64,000 nt of DNA from Schistocephalus solidus. Its lineage: Eukaryota; Platyhelminthes; Cestoda; Diphyllobothriidea; Diphyllobothriidae. Below the pieces are notes generated by a model, which saw only the letters and a program-made list of their open reading frames with translations, searched no databases and had not been told where the DNA came from. The translations under genes were made by a program, and so were the position numbers. Location of the stretch: assembly GCA_017591395.1 (NCBI GenBank), contig WEDG01004529.1, positions 1-64,000 on the forward strand. The letters are read 5' to 3'. Shown piece by piece: positions 11,101 to 23,100 of the stretch (positions are counted from its first letter, which is position 1; every line of letters begins with the position of its first letter).

Positions 11101-14100
11101 AAGAAAGAGTCGGGGAGATGTTGTTGGAGAACCGCGCCAACAGCAACACTGGAGGAATCGACCATGGGTGCGTCGTCTCGAAAGTGAGTCAAAAGGATAA
11201 CATAAATCAAAAGGGTTTTTACCTGCATGCGTGCTGCTGGTGTAATGTGAGCCTAGAACCGGCGAGGAGAACAGTCAACTGAAGGATGGTGTCGGCACAG
11301 TTCGGGGGGAAATGGCGATATAAATTGACCATACTAAGGAACCGCAGACGACTCTTCGAGATAGGAGGCGGAAAGCCCCGAATGACAATGACCTTTGAAG
11401 GAAGAGGATGAATGCCGCTGTAGTCGATCTGTTGACCTAAGAACTCAAGAGAAGTGGCTCCTAGGTCACATTTAGCAGGATGCTGGATGACACCCAACTT
11501 CTGCAGTCAGTCAAAGTGTAGGGTAAAATGTTGAAAATGTTCATCAGCACCCCAATTGGTGACTTAAAAATCGTCATTATAGGCATAAACAAAAGGTAGG
11601 CCACGTTAAACACGGTAACTGAAACGTTGAAAAGTCTGTGAGGCATTTCAGAGACCAGATGGCGTACGAAGAAATTCAAACAAGTTAACCGGAGTCGTTA
11701 TTACCGTTGTTGGCATGTCTTCAAGCGCAATCGGAAGCTGATGTAAAGCCCGGACCAAATCGACCTTCGAGAAAACTATTTTGCCAAGAAGGACCCTGGC
11801 AAGGTCCTGAAGATGAGAAATCGGCTACCGATCGGGCATAGCTATATTGTTCAGGGCTACGTAGTCGCCGCAAGCACGCCAATTATCCGTGTCTTCTGTA
11901 AGAATCTTGCGCAATGGAGATGCCCAGGGACTTTCAGACTGCTTATAAGCCCTAGTTGCAATCTGTGGTCAAATTCCGCTATGACAGTCGCAAGCTGAGT
12001 GGAAGAAAGACGGCTGGGGCGCGGGAAAACGGGAAGCCTAGTCGTTTTTATGGGATGAACGATATCATGGGGCAATAAGGAGTCAGAAAATGGGGACTAG
12101 GATATGTGGCTAAAAGTTTACGAAATAGACAGCCAGGGTTTGGGTCAAGGACAGATGGAGAGTTGGAAGCTGGGGACGGATGAAAAGTCCTTGACAGAGA
12201 GGGTGGTGGTGCAATCATGAGGGCGTAGTTGCATGCAATCAATCAGGTCGAGAGCGCCTAGAAAGTCAGCACCAAGGATAGCTGTAGGAACATCAGCCAC
12301 TACGAAGATCCAAGGGAATAGTCGGCTGAGTCAAATGTCAAGGGAGAGGAATTGCAATCCAAGATTTGTTGTAGGGAAAGAGTTTATGGCCTGGAGGAAA
12401 AGGCCATGGTTTTGGGCAACTTTGTGTGGCTTAGGTAGGAGAAAGGATGCTAATTTAAGCACCAGTATCGGCTGGGAAATATCTGCCATTCTTGCCATCG
12501 AAGAGGTAAACATGCGACTGGTAGATTCACCAGAGAGCTTGACCGCATTTACTCTCCGGCCGAATAGTTTCACTGCGAGGGCTTGAAGTATCAGGGCCGT
12601 ACCTTATCACCAAAAGTTACGTGATGCCAGCATAAGTTCGCTGTCCTAGAACGAGAGCGGGAACGCCAATAGTCACGGCTAAGGAAACGTCCAGATAGAC
12701 AGGCATATCGGTGCAGCTGCAGAATGGTGACAGTCTCCGGTACTTGAGCAATCTGTGCCTTGAGCTCGACCAGGAGACGCAGTGGGAGGCTGTGAAACCC
12801 GAGCAACCGCCGTTGAAGACAGACGCTTCATCTCCATCATACGATCGGCCATCTGTGCGAGTTTGGAGACGCCTTAATCACCTGAGCCAGAAGCTAAAAT
12901 TGTCTGGACAGAAGTTGGAGAACGTTCTAAGAACATCACCTTGAAGAATTTATCATCGATTGTCATGTTCCCAACAAGAGGACGCATACGACGCAGGGGT
13001 TCCGACTGCTTGTGATCACCTAAAGCCTCTTCTTTTACTAGTATGTGATAACGCTGACGATCTGAAACTGAATTTGGGCGGAAAAGCTTGGCCTTACACT
13101 ACGTGCGATAGCTAGGGTGAAGTAGTTCACGTTCAGTAAAACAAAAGGTACAGTTACAGAGGGACGAACAGTTAACTAAAGGAAAGTTAGCCTGCTTCAA
13201 ACCCAGATGGGCTTCTAAGTAATTGTTGATGGAGCACCGAACTACAACCGCGTCTCATGTTGGTTGAGAAAGTTTAACCGCTGTGTGGCTGCTGACGGGG
13301 CTCCAGAGTGAGTCCCAAGGCACTACGGGACGAGTATGGTACGTAATGCGATCAGTGAATGCGGCCCTACAATTGTTAATATACCCTAGCCCAAACCACA
13401 GGTAAACGAGCACGTGGTAAGGACATTCGAATTATAATCGACGGGTCGTGGGTTCGATCCTCGGGTGGTGCAATACTTGGGGTTGGATATGGTTGATCAG
13501 AGACGGCTAATATTCCCAGAAATGGTCAATTTATTTTGCGTCGTCTTTGTCAGTAATGTCATTCTGCCTATATCCCAAGCCGTTGTGCGGCTGTTGGCGG
13601 AGCTCGAGGGTGAGTTCCAAGCACAGCGGAACGACTTTGTCGCATAGCGTGATCGGTGAGTGCTCCCTCACCATCGCTTAATCTCTCAGTGATGCTTTGG
13701 AACTTAATGGACTTCATGGTCGCTAGAAATCACGCAGTAATGTTTAAGAAGAAAAAAAAATGTGCAGAGCATAATTATAAGTGTCCTTCAGTATTACAGG
13801 TGGCCTTGCGCCAAGTTCTAGGATGGGTTATTTTTGCTGTTAATGTTGGGGTTAGGGTGAAAAAGGTTGGTGTAAGGGTCAGAGTTGGGGATTGAACGGT
13901 CACCTTTAGAGTTAGGGTTTAATTTAAGACATGGGATAGCTACCCAACGAATGTTAGGTTAGACCACCCGTAGTGGTCTTTACGGCACTCCAACTCTGTG
14001 GGATCTGAGCCAGGTGTGGTGGTACGCCCAAGGGCGGCTCCGGCCGCGCCAACCACCTGCGACCTCTCTCATATCCGGTCTTCTTGCCTGTGTCGTGAGA

Positions 14101-17100
14101 CCGGGCTCAGGTGGGGGAGGAGAAGAGTGTGCGGTAACGTTAACCGCCGCGGTTGGAAGGTTGCCGACTGACAATTACACTCAGACCTCGCAGTTAGTCC
14201 AATGTGTGTTGTGTGGAGTGGCTGACTGGTGGTCTGAGAGTCAGGCTGCGATGGCTCCTTCTTAACGTGACCTCTGACTATCTCACACATGTGAGATGTA
14301 AGCCGTTCAACCCCCTGTTGTGTGAAATCCTGGTGCTCGTGTTTGGGTGGCCAGGTCGTGTACGTAGTACACGTAGACGAGGTCACTAGCAGCTGCGCCC
14401 ACTTCCGCATCAGACCACTGACCGGCTCGGACAGTGGTCTGATTGTAGGGGTGGGGGAGAGAGTGAGGTCGAGAGCTCAGCGTATTTTCCTCACTATAAA
14501 CAATCTGACGCGCTTGAAACTATCACGGTGCGCTAAAAGCTGTGGCTTGGAAGGTTGCCAACTGACGGGATAACTCGGACCGCGTGGTCAGCCCAATGTG
14601 TGTTTTGTGTGGAGTGGCTGACTGGCGGCCTGAGAGTCAGGTTACAATGGCTCCTTCTTACTGTGGCCTTTATGACACTCCCACTCCGTGGGATCCGAGC
14701 CAGGTGTGGTGGCACGCCCAGGGGCGGCTCCGGTCGCGCCAACCACTTGCGCCCTCTCCTATCTCCGGTCTTCTTGACTCTGTCTTGACACAGGGCTCAG
14801 GTGGGGAGGAGGAGAGAGTGCGGTAGCTGCAGCGCAAGGCTACTATCACTTAAAGTAATTCACGCGCAAGTCACCGTCCCTGCACCACCTGATGTGAAGC
14901 ATACGGTGGACCTCGTCGAAATCGACGGTCGAACTGCCATATTTCCATTTAGACGTCGCTCTGCATGTGGCCTTATGAATTTTCTTTTAGTGGTGTGATT
15001 TTCCTATCTGCACGTCAAGGAAAAATGCCTTTGCTTTAATCCAGGGCACTTCGATTAATTTTAAAGATAGAGAAAACTAGCTTGAATGTTCATACTAATT
15101 TGTTTAACTCGATCAAAAATCAAGCCCTTGACTAGGTCCTATAGTTCATCTTACACCAAGTTTCTAAGCCTTTTGGCTTAAGCTTTTCTACATATTTAGG
15201 ATTTATATACTTAATTAGGTTAACTTTCCTCATTGGAGCCTCCTGTGTTATTATTGTGGAATAATTATTTCTTGCTGAGGTGATATTACCATTAGTACTT
15301 TTTTGTGTCTTTTCGTTTATCTGAAGGTATTTCTTTATTTGTTGGGTGATTCGGTCGAGACATTTGAGTCATTTTTTGATCAAATAGGAATTTTTGTAAA
15401 TATAAGCGCATTTTTTCTGATTTATGTCACTTACTGTACGTACTCACAAAACGAAAGGGACTTTTGTGATTAACTGTCATACACTATGTAAACTTCCTGC
15501 GGGTCCGATAAATAGGCCGTGTGGTAGATGTGCTCGACTGGATTAGGGCACGGCGGACATTATTTGGACTGTGCTCCCATAAAATAAATTCACATATGGG
15601 TGGGGGGAAAACGGTGGCATTTGTTGGTACAGGCTCACGCCGCGCCAGCCACCTGCTTCTGATCCCTACCCGATCAAGGCATGGCAGGCTATAATACTGT
15701 GTGTGTCACCTGTGCACTCTCCCGATTTCTTGACTCTGTCTTGACATTCGACGCAGTTGGGTGGGAGATGAAAGAGTGCGATAGATGCAGCGCAATTTAA
15801 TATCACTGGAAACTAAATCATTCGCAAGTCACCGCATTTGCTGCCAGTCTGCTGACGCACGTGGTGGACGTCGTCGAACTCGATGGTCGAACACTTCCGG
15901 TGCAGTCGAAACGAGTAATTTATGACTGACAACATTGGATTATTTTGACAGGAACCAGCGTGCTGACCGTGTCTATAGGTTTCTATCCGATTTTTGATAA
16001 TCAGAAATCATAGTTTGCACTTGATTTTCGCAGATTTGTTATAGCTTAATCCAAAATGAAACCGAGTCCGCCCTTCGCGTTCGGATGCACAAAAACCCCT
16101 TTGAATGTCGTTCCCGTCCAACATAAAGGGAATAATACGTTTATTTTGCGATTTGATTTCGCAGCAGGATATTGGCGTTCCATTTTGCGTTAGAATTGTG
16201 GTCTAGTGTTCACGAATTCGGCCACTGTGGCGTTCGTACACAATTTGGAACCTCCATATTCCGTTTCACAGTCACTGCAATCAGCTTGTGCACATGTTGT
16301 CTACCTGGTCGAACTTTCAGTCTAATGATCTTTGAATGCTCGGCCGAGGTGTCAGGCCATATCGACCTGGGGTTGCTGCGGTTTGGCTAACTGAGGATGG
16401 CAACCAAATCCGAAACGCTTATCCCTGGTATTTGTCAGTAATTTTGTTCAGTTTCTTTTTGCACCGTAATTTTAAAAAAAATAATTATGGGCAAGCTGTT
16501 CCTTGCAGTAACAAGACTCGTACACACCCTCAAGCCACAGAACTGAACTGTTTGATGAACACATTTTCTGCATTTCTTGCATTTTCGTTTTCGCAGGTTG
16601 AAACCGAGCAGATTGTCGCTGACCTCTCGAACTCAACTCTCGCCCGTGCGCGCGCCTCCTCCTTTACACAACTGCGCGGATCCGTCCCTCTCTTTTGGAG
16701 CCAGGAGACGACCAAGCTGGTTGTCGGCAAACCTCCACTTGAGATCAACGTACGCCTCCGTCCATATTGTACAGTTGTACACACATAGACACACATCTGC
16801 TTCTTTATACTCTTATGCTAGCTCATAAAATGCAATGCGTTTTCCATCACTTTGGCTTACTTTAATAGAGTTGGAATATTAAAGCATGATCCGAGATATG
16901 TCCCCCATCTCAGAATGCGCGCTTTGGAATTCACATCATGTCGGCTACCTTCAAAAACTTGTCTGTAAAATTGACTGCTTAAGTATCATAATTTTTTCCG
17001 TTGATTTTCAATGTCTTTATTAATTCAGATATAATTTTTTAGAAAACATGCATCAAAATGTTTTTCCTCAAATTTGATACTTGAAGAAAGGTCGTCTTTC

Positions 17101-20100
17101 GATGTAAAAACGTTTCTTAAATATGTCACTTCTTAAGGCCTTGAAATGTCTTTTTATAAGACATCTTATCTTTCCATTTATTTATGCTGTTTTTAAAGTA
17201 TACTTTATTGTCCACATTCGCTTTGAAATTTTACGAACTCTATATTACCTCTTCCTAATAGTTTATAAAACTGGAAGATTTTTTAGTTTGGTATCCTGAA
17301 TCCAGTTGTAAAAGCAAGTTGTTTCAAAATCATTCCTAAATTCCGAAAGTTTTAAAGAAGACATAATTTGCTGCCAGATGTAAATATTTTATATTTTTCT
17401 GCATGTTTTTTATATAATATATTTTAAATTCCTAAAGGCATTGAACCCGATTGGAATAAAGGTATACTGTAGTAGTCACGTTTATAGTGCACTTTTCCTA
17501 GACTGTTGGAACCGTGGCAATAGAGGTTTAATGGGCGTCGTTAAAGAAAGTTGCAACAACGTGAGAATAGAAGAAAAAATCGGTAAATTGTATTTATTCG
17601 GCGTTTTTGTGTTATGATTCACCAACTGACGGTTAAAACGAGCGCGTATAATCTAAAATAAATGTTAAAAACGTCCACAAACAGAAGGGAGAGGAACGGA
17701 GTGTGCAGGTATTGGCTAGTTGCTGTAAGGAAAATGATCACAGCCGGTAATATAACAAGGCATACCATATGGGAAATGCAGTAAGATGAAAACTGCACGA
17801 TATGGCTCTGCGTGTGATCAAGGTTTGTGACTATAAGGACATTATTAATGCTATAGACGCGTAAGCAAAGGCTGAATAGATACCGGACAAGCCAATTTAG
17901 TCAAATACTGATGTTGACCTTCTCCAGTATGTTTGATGAACCTAAGAGCCTCGATCTCCCGAGCATTCGTCAATCTCAGAAGACGAAAACACAATTATAT
18001 TGAACACTTAAACTGCAAGCATATGAAACACCTGGTGGTTTTTTGATGAACAGAATGTCAAGAGCTGCCGCCTAGCTGCACTTCGAACATTTGCATTAAC
18101 TTTCAGATTCGAACGTCCCTGCTCCATTCGTCTTCTTGCAGGTTGCCGAGCGAACTATGTTGCATTTAAAATCTAAAACAGCCAGACGGGAAACGGCTAT
18201 AAGGCGAGATATAACCTGAGATCTCCCAGTTACTGTACAGACACTGGCTCTTAATTATGGAGATAGCCTTGTATCGTACGGGTTATGCCATATTTCCTTA
18301 TCCTCGACTTGCGCACCGAGATTACTCAGATGTTTTAACAGGTCAAATGTCTTACGATTGTATCTTTTAACGTCCCCTGGAATGCCGACAAAGATAAGAG
18401 AATTGGAGAGACCATTTCTGGCTTATCGGCCGTCATCAGCCAACCATATTCAACCCCAGCCGGTCAAGACCCAGAATTGGCTCCAATGCGAAACGGAACG
18501 CGCGTGTTCCGCACCACAGTCTGGTCAATGAACGACCCCGCCACACAACCGGTAGGAAAACGACCTTTACCCTTGTAGCTGCCGCGTAACAGGGGCATCA
18601 GCGCCGCCGCTTACCCATGCCACCTTCTGTCCGCTTAGCACGTTAGAGAAGCGGTGCGTACGCGCGTGATTTAAACTCCGGTTTGTGAGACCGTGATGCC
18701 AATCGATATTTCTGTCTTCATCTATCGGTTGCAGCCAGGTACGTCAGTTCGACCGTCGTAGTCCGACGACGTCCACCGTATGCTCCACAAAAGCGTGGTG
18801 CACGGACGGTGACTTGTGTGAAAATTAGTTTTAAGCGATATTAGACTTGCGCTGCATCCACCGCACTCGCTCTCCCTTTCTTCCACCACCCGCCTGTTTC
18901 CGGTATCAAGACATAACGAAGAAGACCGGAGGCGGGGCGGGTGCAAATGAAGCATCCCCCACAGAGTGGGAGAGCAGGTTGCGGCATGAGCCTGCACATA
19001 TGCGTGCCCATGTTGGGCACGCGCACCCCCCCATATTCGGCATTTGTTATTGGACCGCATCCCAGAATAATGATGCCTACCGCACCCTAATTTGGTCCAG
19101 CGCATCTACCACGCGGCCCGTTTAGGGGCACTCACACACACACTTCGCGCCTGGGCAAACAACTCAAAGGTCTGACGACATCAAGGGTCAGATGAAGACG
19201 TTACCGGTACTGTCTGTGCACTCTCTGTTTCAGTAAAGGCTTGTTTTCCCTGCTTTCTGATTTAGTAATTGACTGGTTATCTCTGAGTAGGAAATCGCCT
19301 CAGTGCCCCACTTTGACAACTTAACAGTAGAGCTTTGTACTTATGGGAACCTGCGTTTGAGGTATGACTGACTGAGGACGGTTAATGGATCAGAATTTAC
19401 CATCCTAGTCTCCTTACTCATCGGTACTTTCTGCAGTACGACTGCTCACAAAAGGAGCATGTCCGGTTTGGTAACCTGATCGGTGAACGGTTTTCCCGTG
19501 CGACTTGGCTTATTTCTTATTTTTAAGTAAGCATAGTTTGCATTGTGAGTGCTTCGACTTCCAAACTTTGACTGCTACAATTACACCCTCTGCCGCAACC
19601 TGTCTTGTTCAACCGTTTGCTTATTGGAGAGCACCTGTAACTACAGTTTCTCTCCTTCGACCTGATTTGTTAGAGCAAATTTACTTGAGATAATATACCG
19701 CCATGACTGAGTCGTCATCAAGGATTGGGCACGCTTGATTAAACATGCTACTGCACCAAAGTGTTGAGTACTCATGTCTTGAAAGTCTCGTGCGAATAGT
19801 TCACATCACCGCAGCCAAGCCACGTGGGGATTCCGTGCATTGCCAGGACTCTTTTAATTCCTGAATGGTTGATAGCATTGCTGTTTCTTGCACCGGCCAT
19901 TTTCTCTACTCTTACCGTTTTTATTTTTTTGTAGTGGGAGGATCCATTCTACGAGGCCTTTGGCCTACACTTCGCCAACCTGATTGAACGCTTTGGTGCT
20001 CCGATTATTGTGCTGAATCTAATGAAACAGAAGGAAAAGAGGCGTTTTGAACAGCAGCTCACTGAAGGCTACTGCAGAGGCATTGACTACCTAAACCTGG

Positions 20101-23100
20101 TTGGTTTCTTCTTTTTCGTCGGTGTAAGCAGGGCCATCATCCACCATGTCCACGTCCGTATCCAAAATTACCACTGGAACCACCACCATCACTGCACACC
20201 TATACCTTCTAACATTCTCATTCGTACCGTCTTTGATCATTTGCCTTTACCCGAGCAAGTTTTCAAAAGGCTGTTTTTAAGTCAACAGATTGACCTCTAT
20301 ATTTGAGGCGTTTAATGTTAGAAGGGCGAGGAATTTTATTTTCTTGTTTTAGAAACCATTTAGGCAGGGGCAAGTGCATTTTAATCCATAAACACAATTT
20401 GAGGTGGCGTGCAATGGCAAGCCATTCTTGGTACGTTTAATTTGAATAGTTGTCACCCTTGGAGTGTAAGGATATTATAACAGGCTTTTTTAAAACTACA
20501 TATTTTTCGTCCATTTCGGCCGTAATAGGTTGACATCCTTTTTGGATGAAACGCCCTAGATAGCCACGTTTATGTAAGATTGCTTTGAGACGGGCAATTT
20601 CTGGATTTAGTGTCTGAATAGCACAAATTTTACCTACACCGGGTTTCCTTTCAGTTATATTGACATTAACGTCCGGAAATGTTAGCATTCACCTTGCCAT
20701 TTATGCTTTTGGAAAACTGATCCCCTTAGTGAATGATCTTCCTGTCTACACACGAAGATGTCTCGGAAATATTGCTTGTTTCAATACTCATTTTCCATTG
20801 CAGCCTTTCATAGAAATAAGTAGGTCCTCGCCTTTTCGTTGCTATCCAAAATCGCTAATATATCATCTACATATCTTCTGTATTTTTTTCATGATCAATT
20901 TCGATGACACCTTTTCTTCTCTGTGACTCATAAAAATATCTGAAAACGTTGAACCTAGTGGACTTCCCATCGCAACTCTGCCGATCCGTCTATAGTACTG
21001 TCTATTAAACAAAATTTGACCTATTTTCATGCAACGTTTCAACAAGCCACTTAGTATTTCGAGATACGGACGAGGTTCAGACGCATGGACGAGTGTGATA
21101 TCTATTGTTTCACCCAGTGGAACATTTGTAAATAATGACCCTATGTCCTACGAAGCCGTCACTATGTTGACACAAAAACAGTCTTCTGAACTGCTCGGAT
21201 CTTGCGCAGCTTGGAAGCAGCCGCCCTATGGCGGGAGAAACGCGACCTATGCAAGCAGCTTAACAACGTAGTCAACTTCATCTTGCCCTGGTTATCCCTA
21301 GGCCTTTGGTTTAAATATTCTTTTACGTGCTAACTTCCCCCTTTTTCATCCTGTAGTGCGTTTTTAAGTTGCCCTTTCTATTAATTATTCTGTGTGCAAT
21401 GAACAATGACCTTGCTGTTGTTCCTTGATTTTTTGTGGAAATTCATCTTGCTGTATGCTACTTATTCCTCATTGTTTCGGAGACGGGAACTGCAATGGAG
21501 TTGCGCCCTAAGTCAGAAAGAACACGCCACCATATGTGCCGCAACAGGTCAAGTCGGCTTGAAAATATACGCGGGAAACTAGACAGCAATCGACGCGCGC
21601 TGCTGCATCGAGTACGCGTGAAGCCTTTGCTCACATGCGTGGTCCAAATATTCGTGGGGATTCCAGCCTGAGAAATGACCAATCAATGTGCGACACGTCG
21701 TATCCCCGAATGTTCCAGAACGCTCTCCAGAACGTTTTCAGAAACCCGCTTTGCCTTCTCTCCTATCAAACTCGTGGGGATAGAAAATGTATCTCTATTA
21801 TGCAATGACGGGTTGCAGTGAATAAGTCGCCAGTACAATTGCTAGTACCAATAAATTCTGCTGTCGAAGCCTGTAGAAAACTCATGCCATTGAATCCAGT
21901 CTGTCAGGAGCGTAGGGCTTCCTCGTTTCCTTTGCTATGAGCTACTGTATTAGGGTAAACATGCCTTCATCAAAGAGTAAATGCTAAATAACCGGACTTC
22001 CGTGATCAACGGATAAATAGTCGCGAAGCCTGCGGCAGAACTGAGTGCTCAGCCAGCCTGCAAGTTGTTTGCATCTAAAGTGTCAAAAACCAGTATGACA
22101 TTGTGGCGTGGCGTATGCTGCGCCCTGTGGTCTCAAAAGCCGTTGCTATACCCTTTAGAACCTTTGAGTTATGTTAGGGGAAGGGCTGAGACCTTTGCTT
22201 TTGTCATTCCCCGTCCATACTTCATGACCAACTGCAGCATCCTGAACGCAACCCATGCTACGAACTTAATTGATACCAGTTTCATCTTATCGTCATCTAA
22301 TGTTAACTTTTATCGTTAGCCGAGAGCAAAATCACAGTTTCAAGCCCGCACTCATGGGGATGGCGTGTCTTTTTAAGCTGCATCCTCAACATTACCTGTC
22401 TGCTTGCAGTCGGGCTGTCAAGCCAAGTCATTGTCTGCAGTCTCGTTTGGAATGACAATTCCGGTCGACATGGGGCTACATTCCTGTGAGCATGGCATAG
22501 ACCTCTGCCCACCTTTTTGGCATGTTCTCCAATATCGTGAAAATATTTACTGAAAAATAAGAGTTCCATTATTGCCTCCGTTTTAACTTTTCACATAAAG
22601 GTGAACGCGAGATGTCGTAACTAACATCAGGTAGGGTGACCCAGTTTTATGCTTTTACTTTGGCACTTGGCATCCTCAGCCGTTCCTTATGCAACGCTTG
22701 GTTTTCTCAACGCTATTTTAGTTTGCTCCAATCTTATCATCGCAACCAGACAGGCGACATGATGAGATCCCGCCCATAGTTTACATCGGTTTCGATATGG
22801 CACGCATGCAAAAATCACCAAACCTGCTGGTTCTCGATCGGCTGCGGCCAATCGCTGAGGCCTGTGTTCAACGCACTGGCATCTTCTTTTCAACGGGCGC
22901 GGAATCCACCTTTGATCCCGGACTCCAATCCTCGACTGATCGAACCCGCATTTTTGTGGGATCCGACCTCTGGTAACTATCGGTTTCCCTTCTGTGTTCC
23001 CTCTTATGAGGATCTTGCGGCTTTGCTTGGCTAACTCTTCTTCTCTTACTGGCGGTAGGCCACGTCAGCACGGCGTGATTCGAGTGAACTGCGTGGACTG

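Larger units (their letters stand above)
10160..12980 (-). mobile_element. Degenerate Ty3/gypsy-like LTR retrotransposon
   Basis: Read on the minus strand, broken pieces appear in the canonical order. First is a Gag end with an Arg/Ser-rich stretch and TANLCWHH-GDK zinc-knuckle-like residues (about 12600-12960). Next are the protease region with VADVPTAILGADFL (about 12230-12480), RT N-terminal and palm pieces (11240-12075), RNase H with VTDQKPL (10899-11228) and the integrase with AYHPADNGLVERF (about 10160-10560). Stops and frameshifts break every part, and the RT catalytic box is YNDD followed by a stop. No LTR pair was found. It is a dead, old copy inside a FIG4 intron. Confidence 0.85.
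8480..16596 (+). other. FIG4 intron, 8.1 kb, repeat-filled
   Basis: Largest FIG4 intron. In order it carries a 59-bp tandem pair, a Ty3/gypsy-like relic on the minus strand, a tRNA-like repeat, a ~1 kb composite repeat and a family-A SINE. 8800-9900 and 14970-15500 show nothing I can identify. Confidence 0.75.
16750..19934 (+). other. FIG4 intron
   Basis: 3.2 kb, AT-rich in the first third. It holds a relative of the 6.3-7.0 kb element, a family-D fragment near 18395-18465 and a minus-strand family-A SINE. No other exon seen. Confidence 0.7.

Noticed and set aside
13840..13925. Interstitial telomere-like repeat (ggttaggg pieces); also 31020-31090 on the other strand
   Set aside because: Only a few imperfect units with varied spacing; indistinguishable from degenerate simple sequence.
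16530..16796. Minus-strand frame over the VETEQI exon
   Set aside because: Antisense shadow of a confirmed FIG4 exon.
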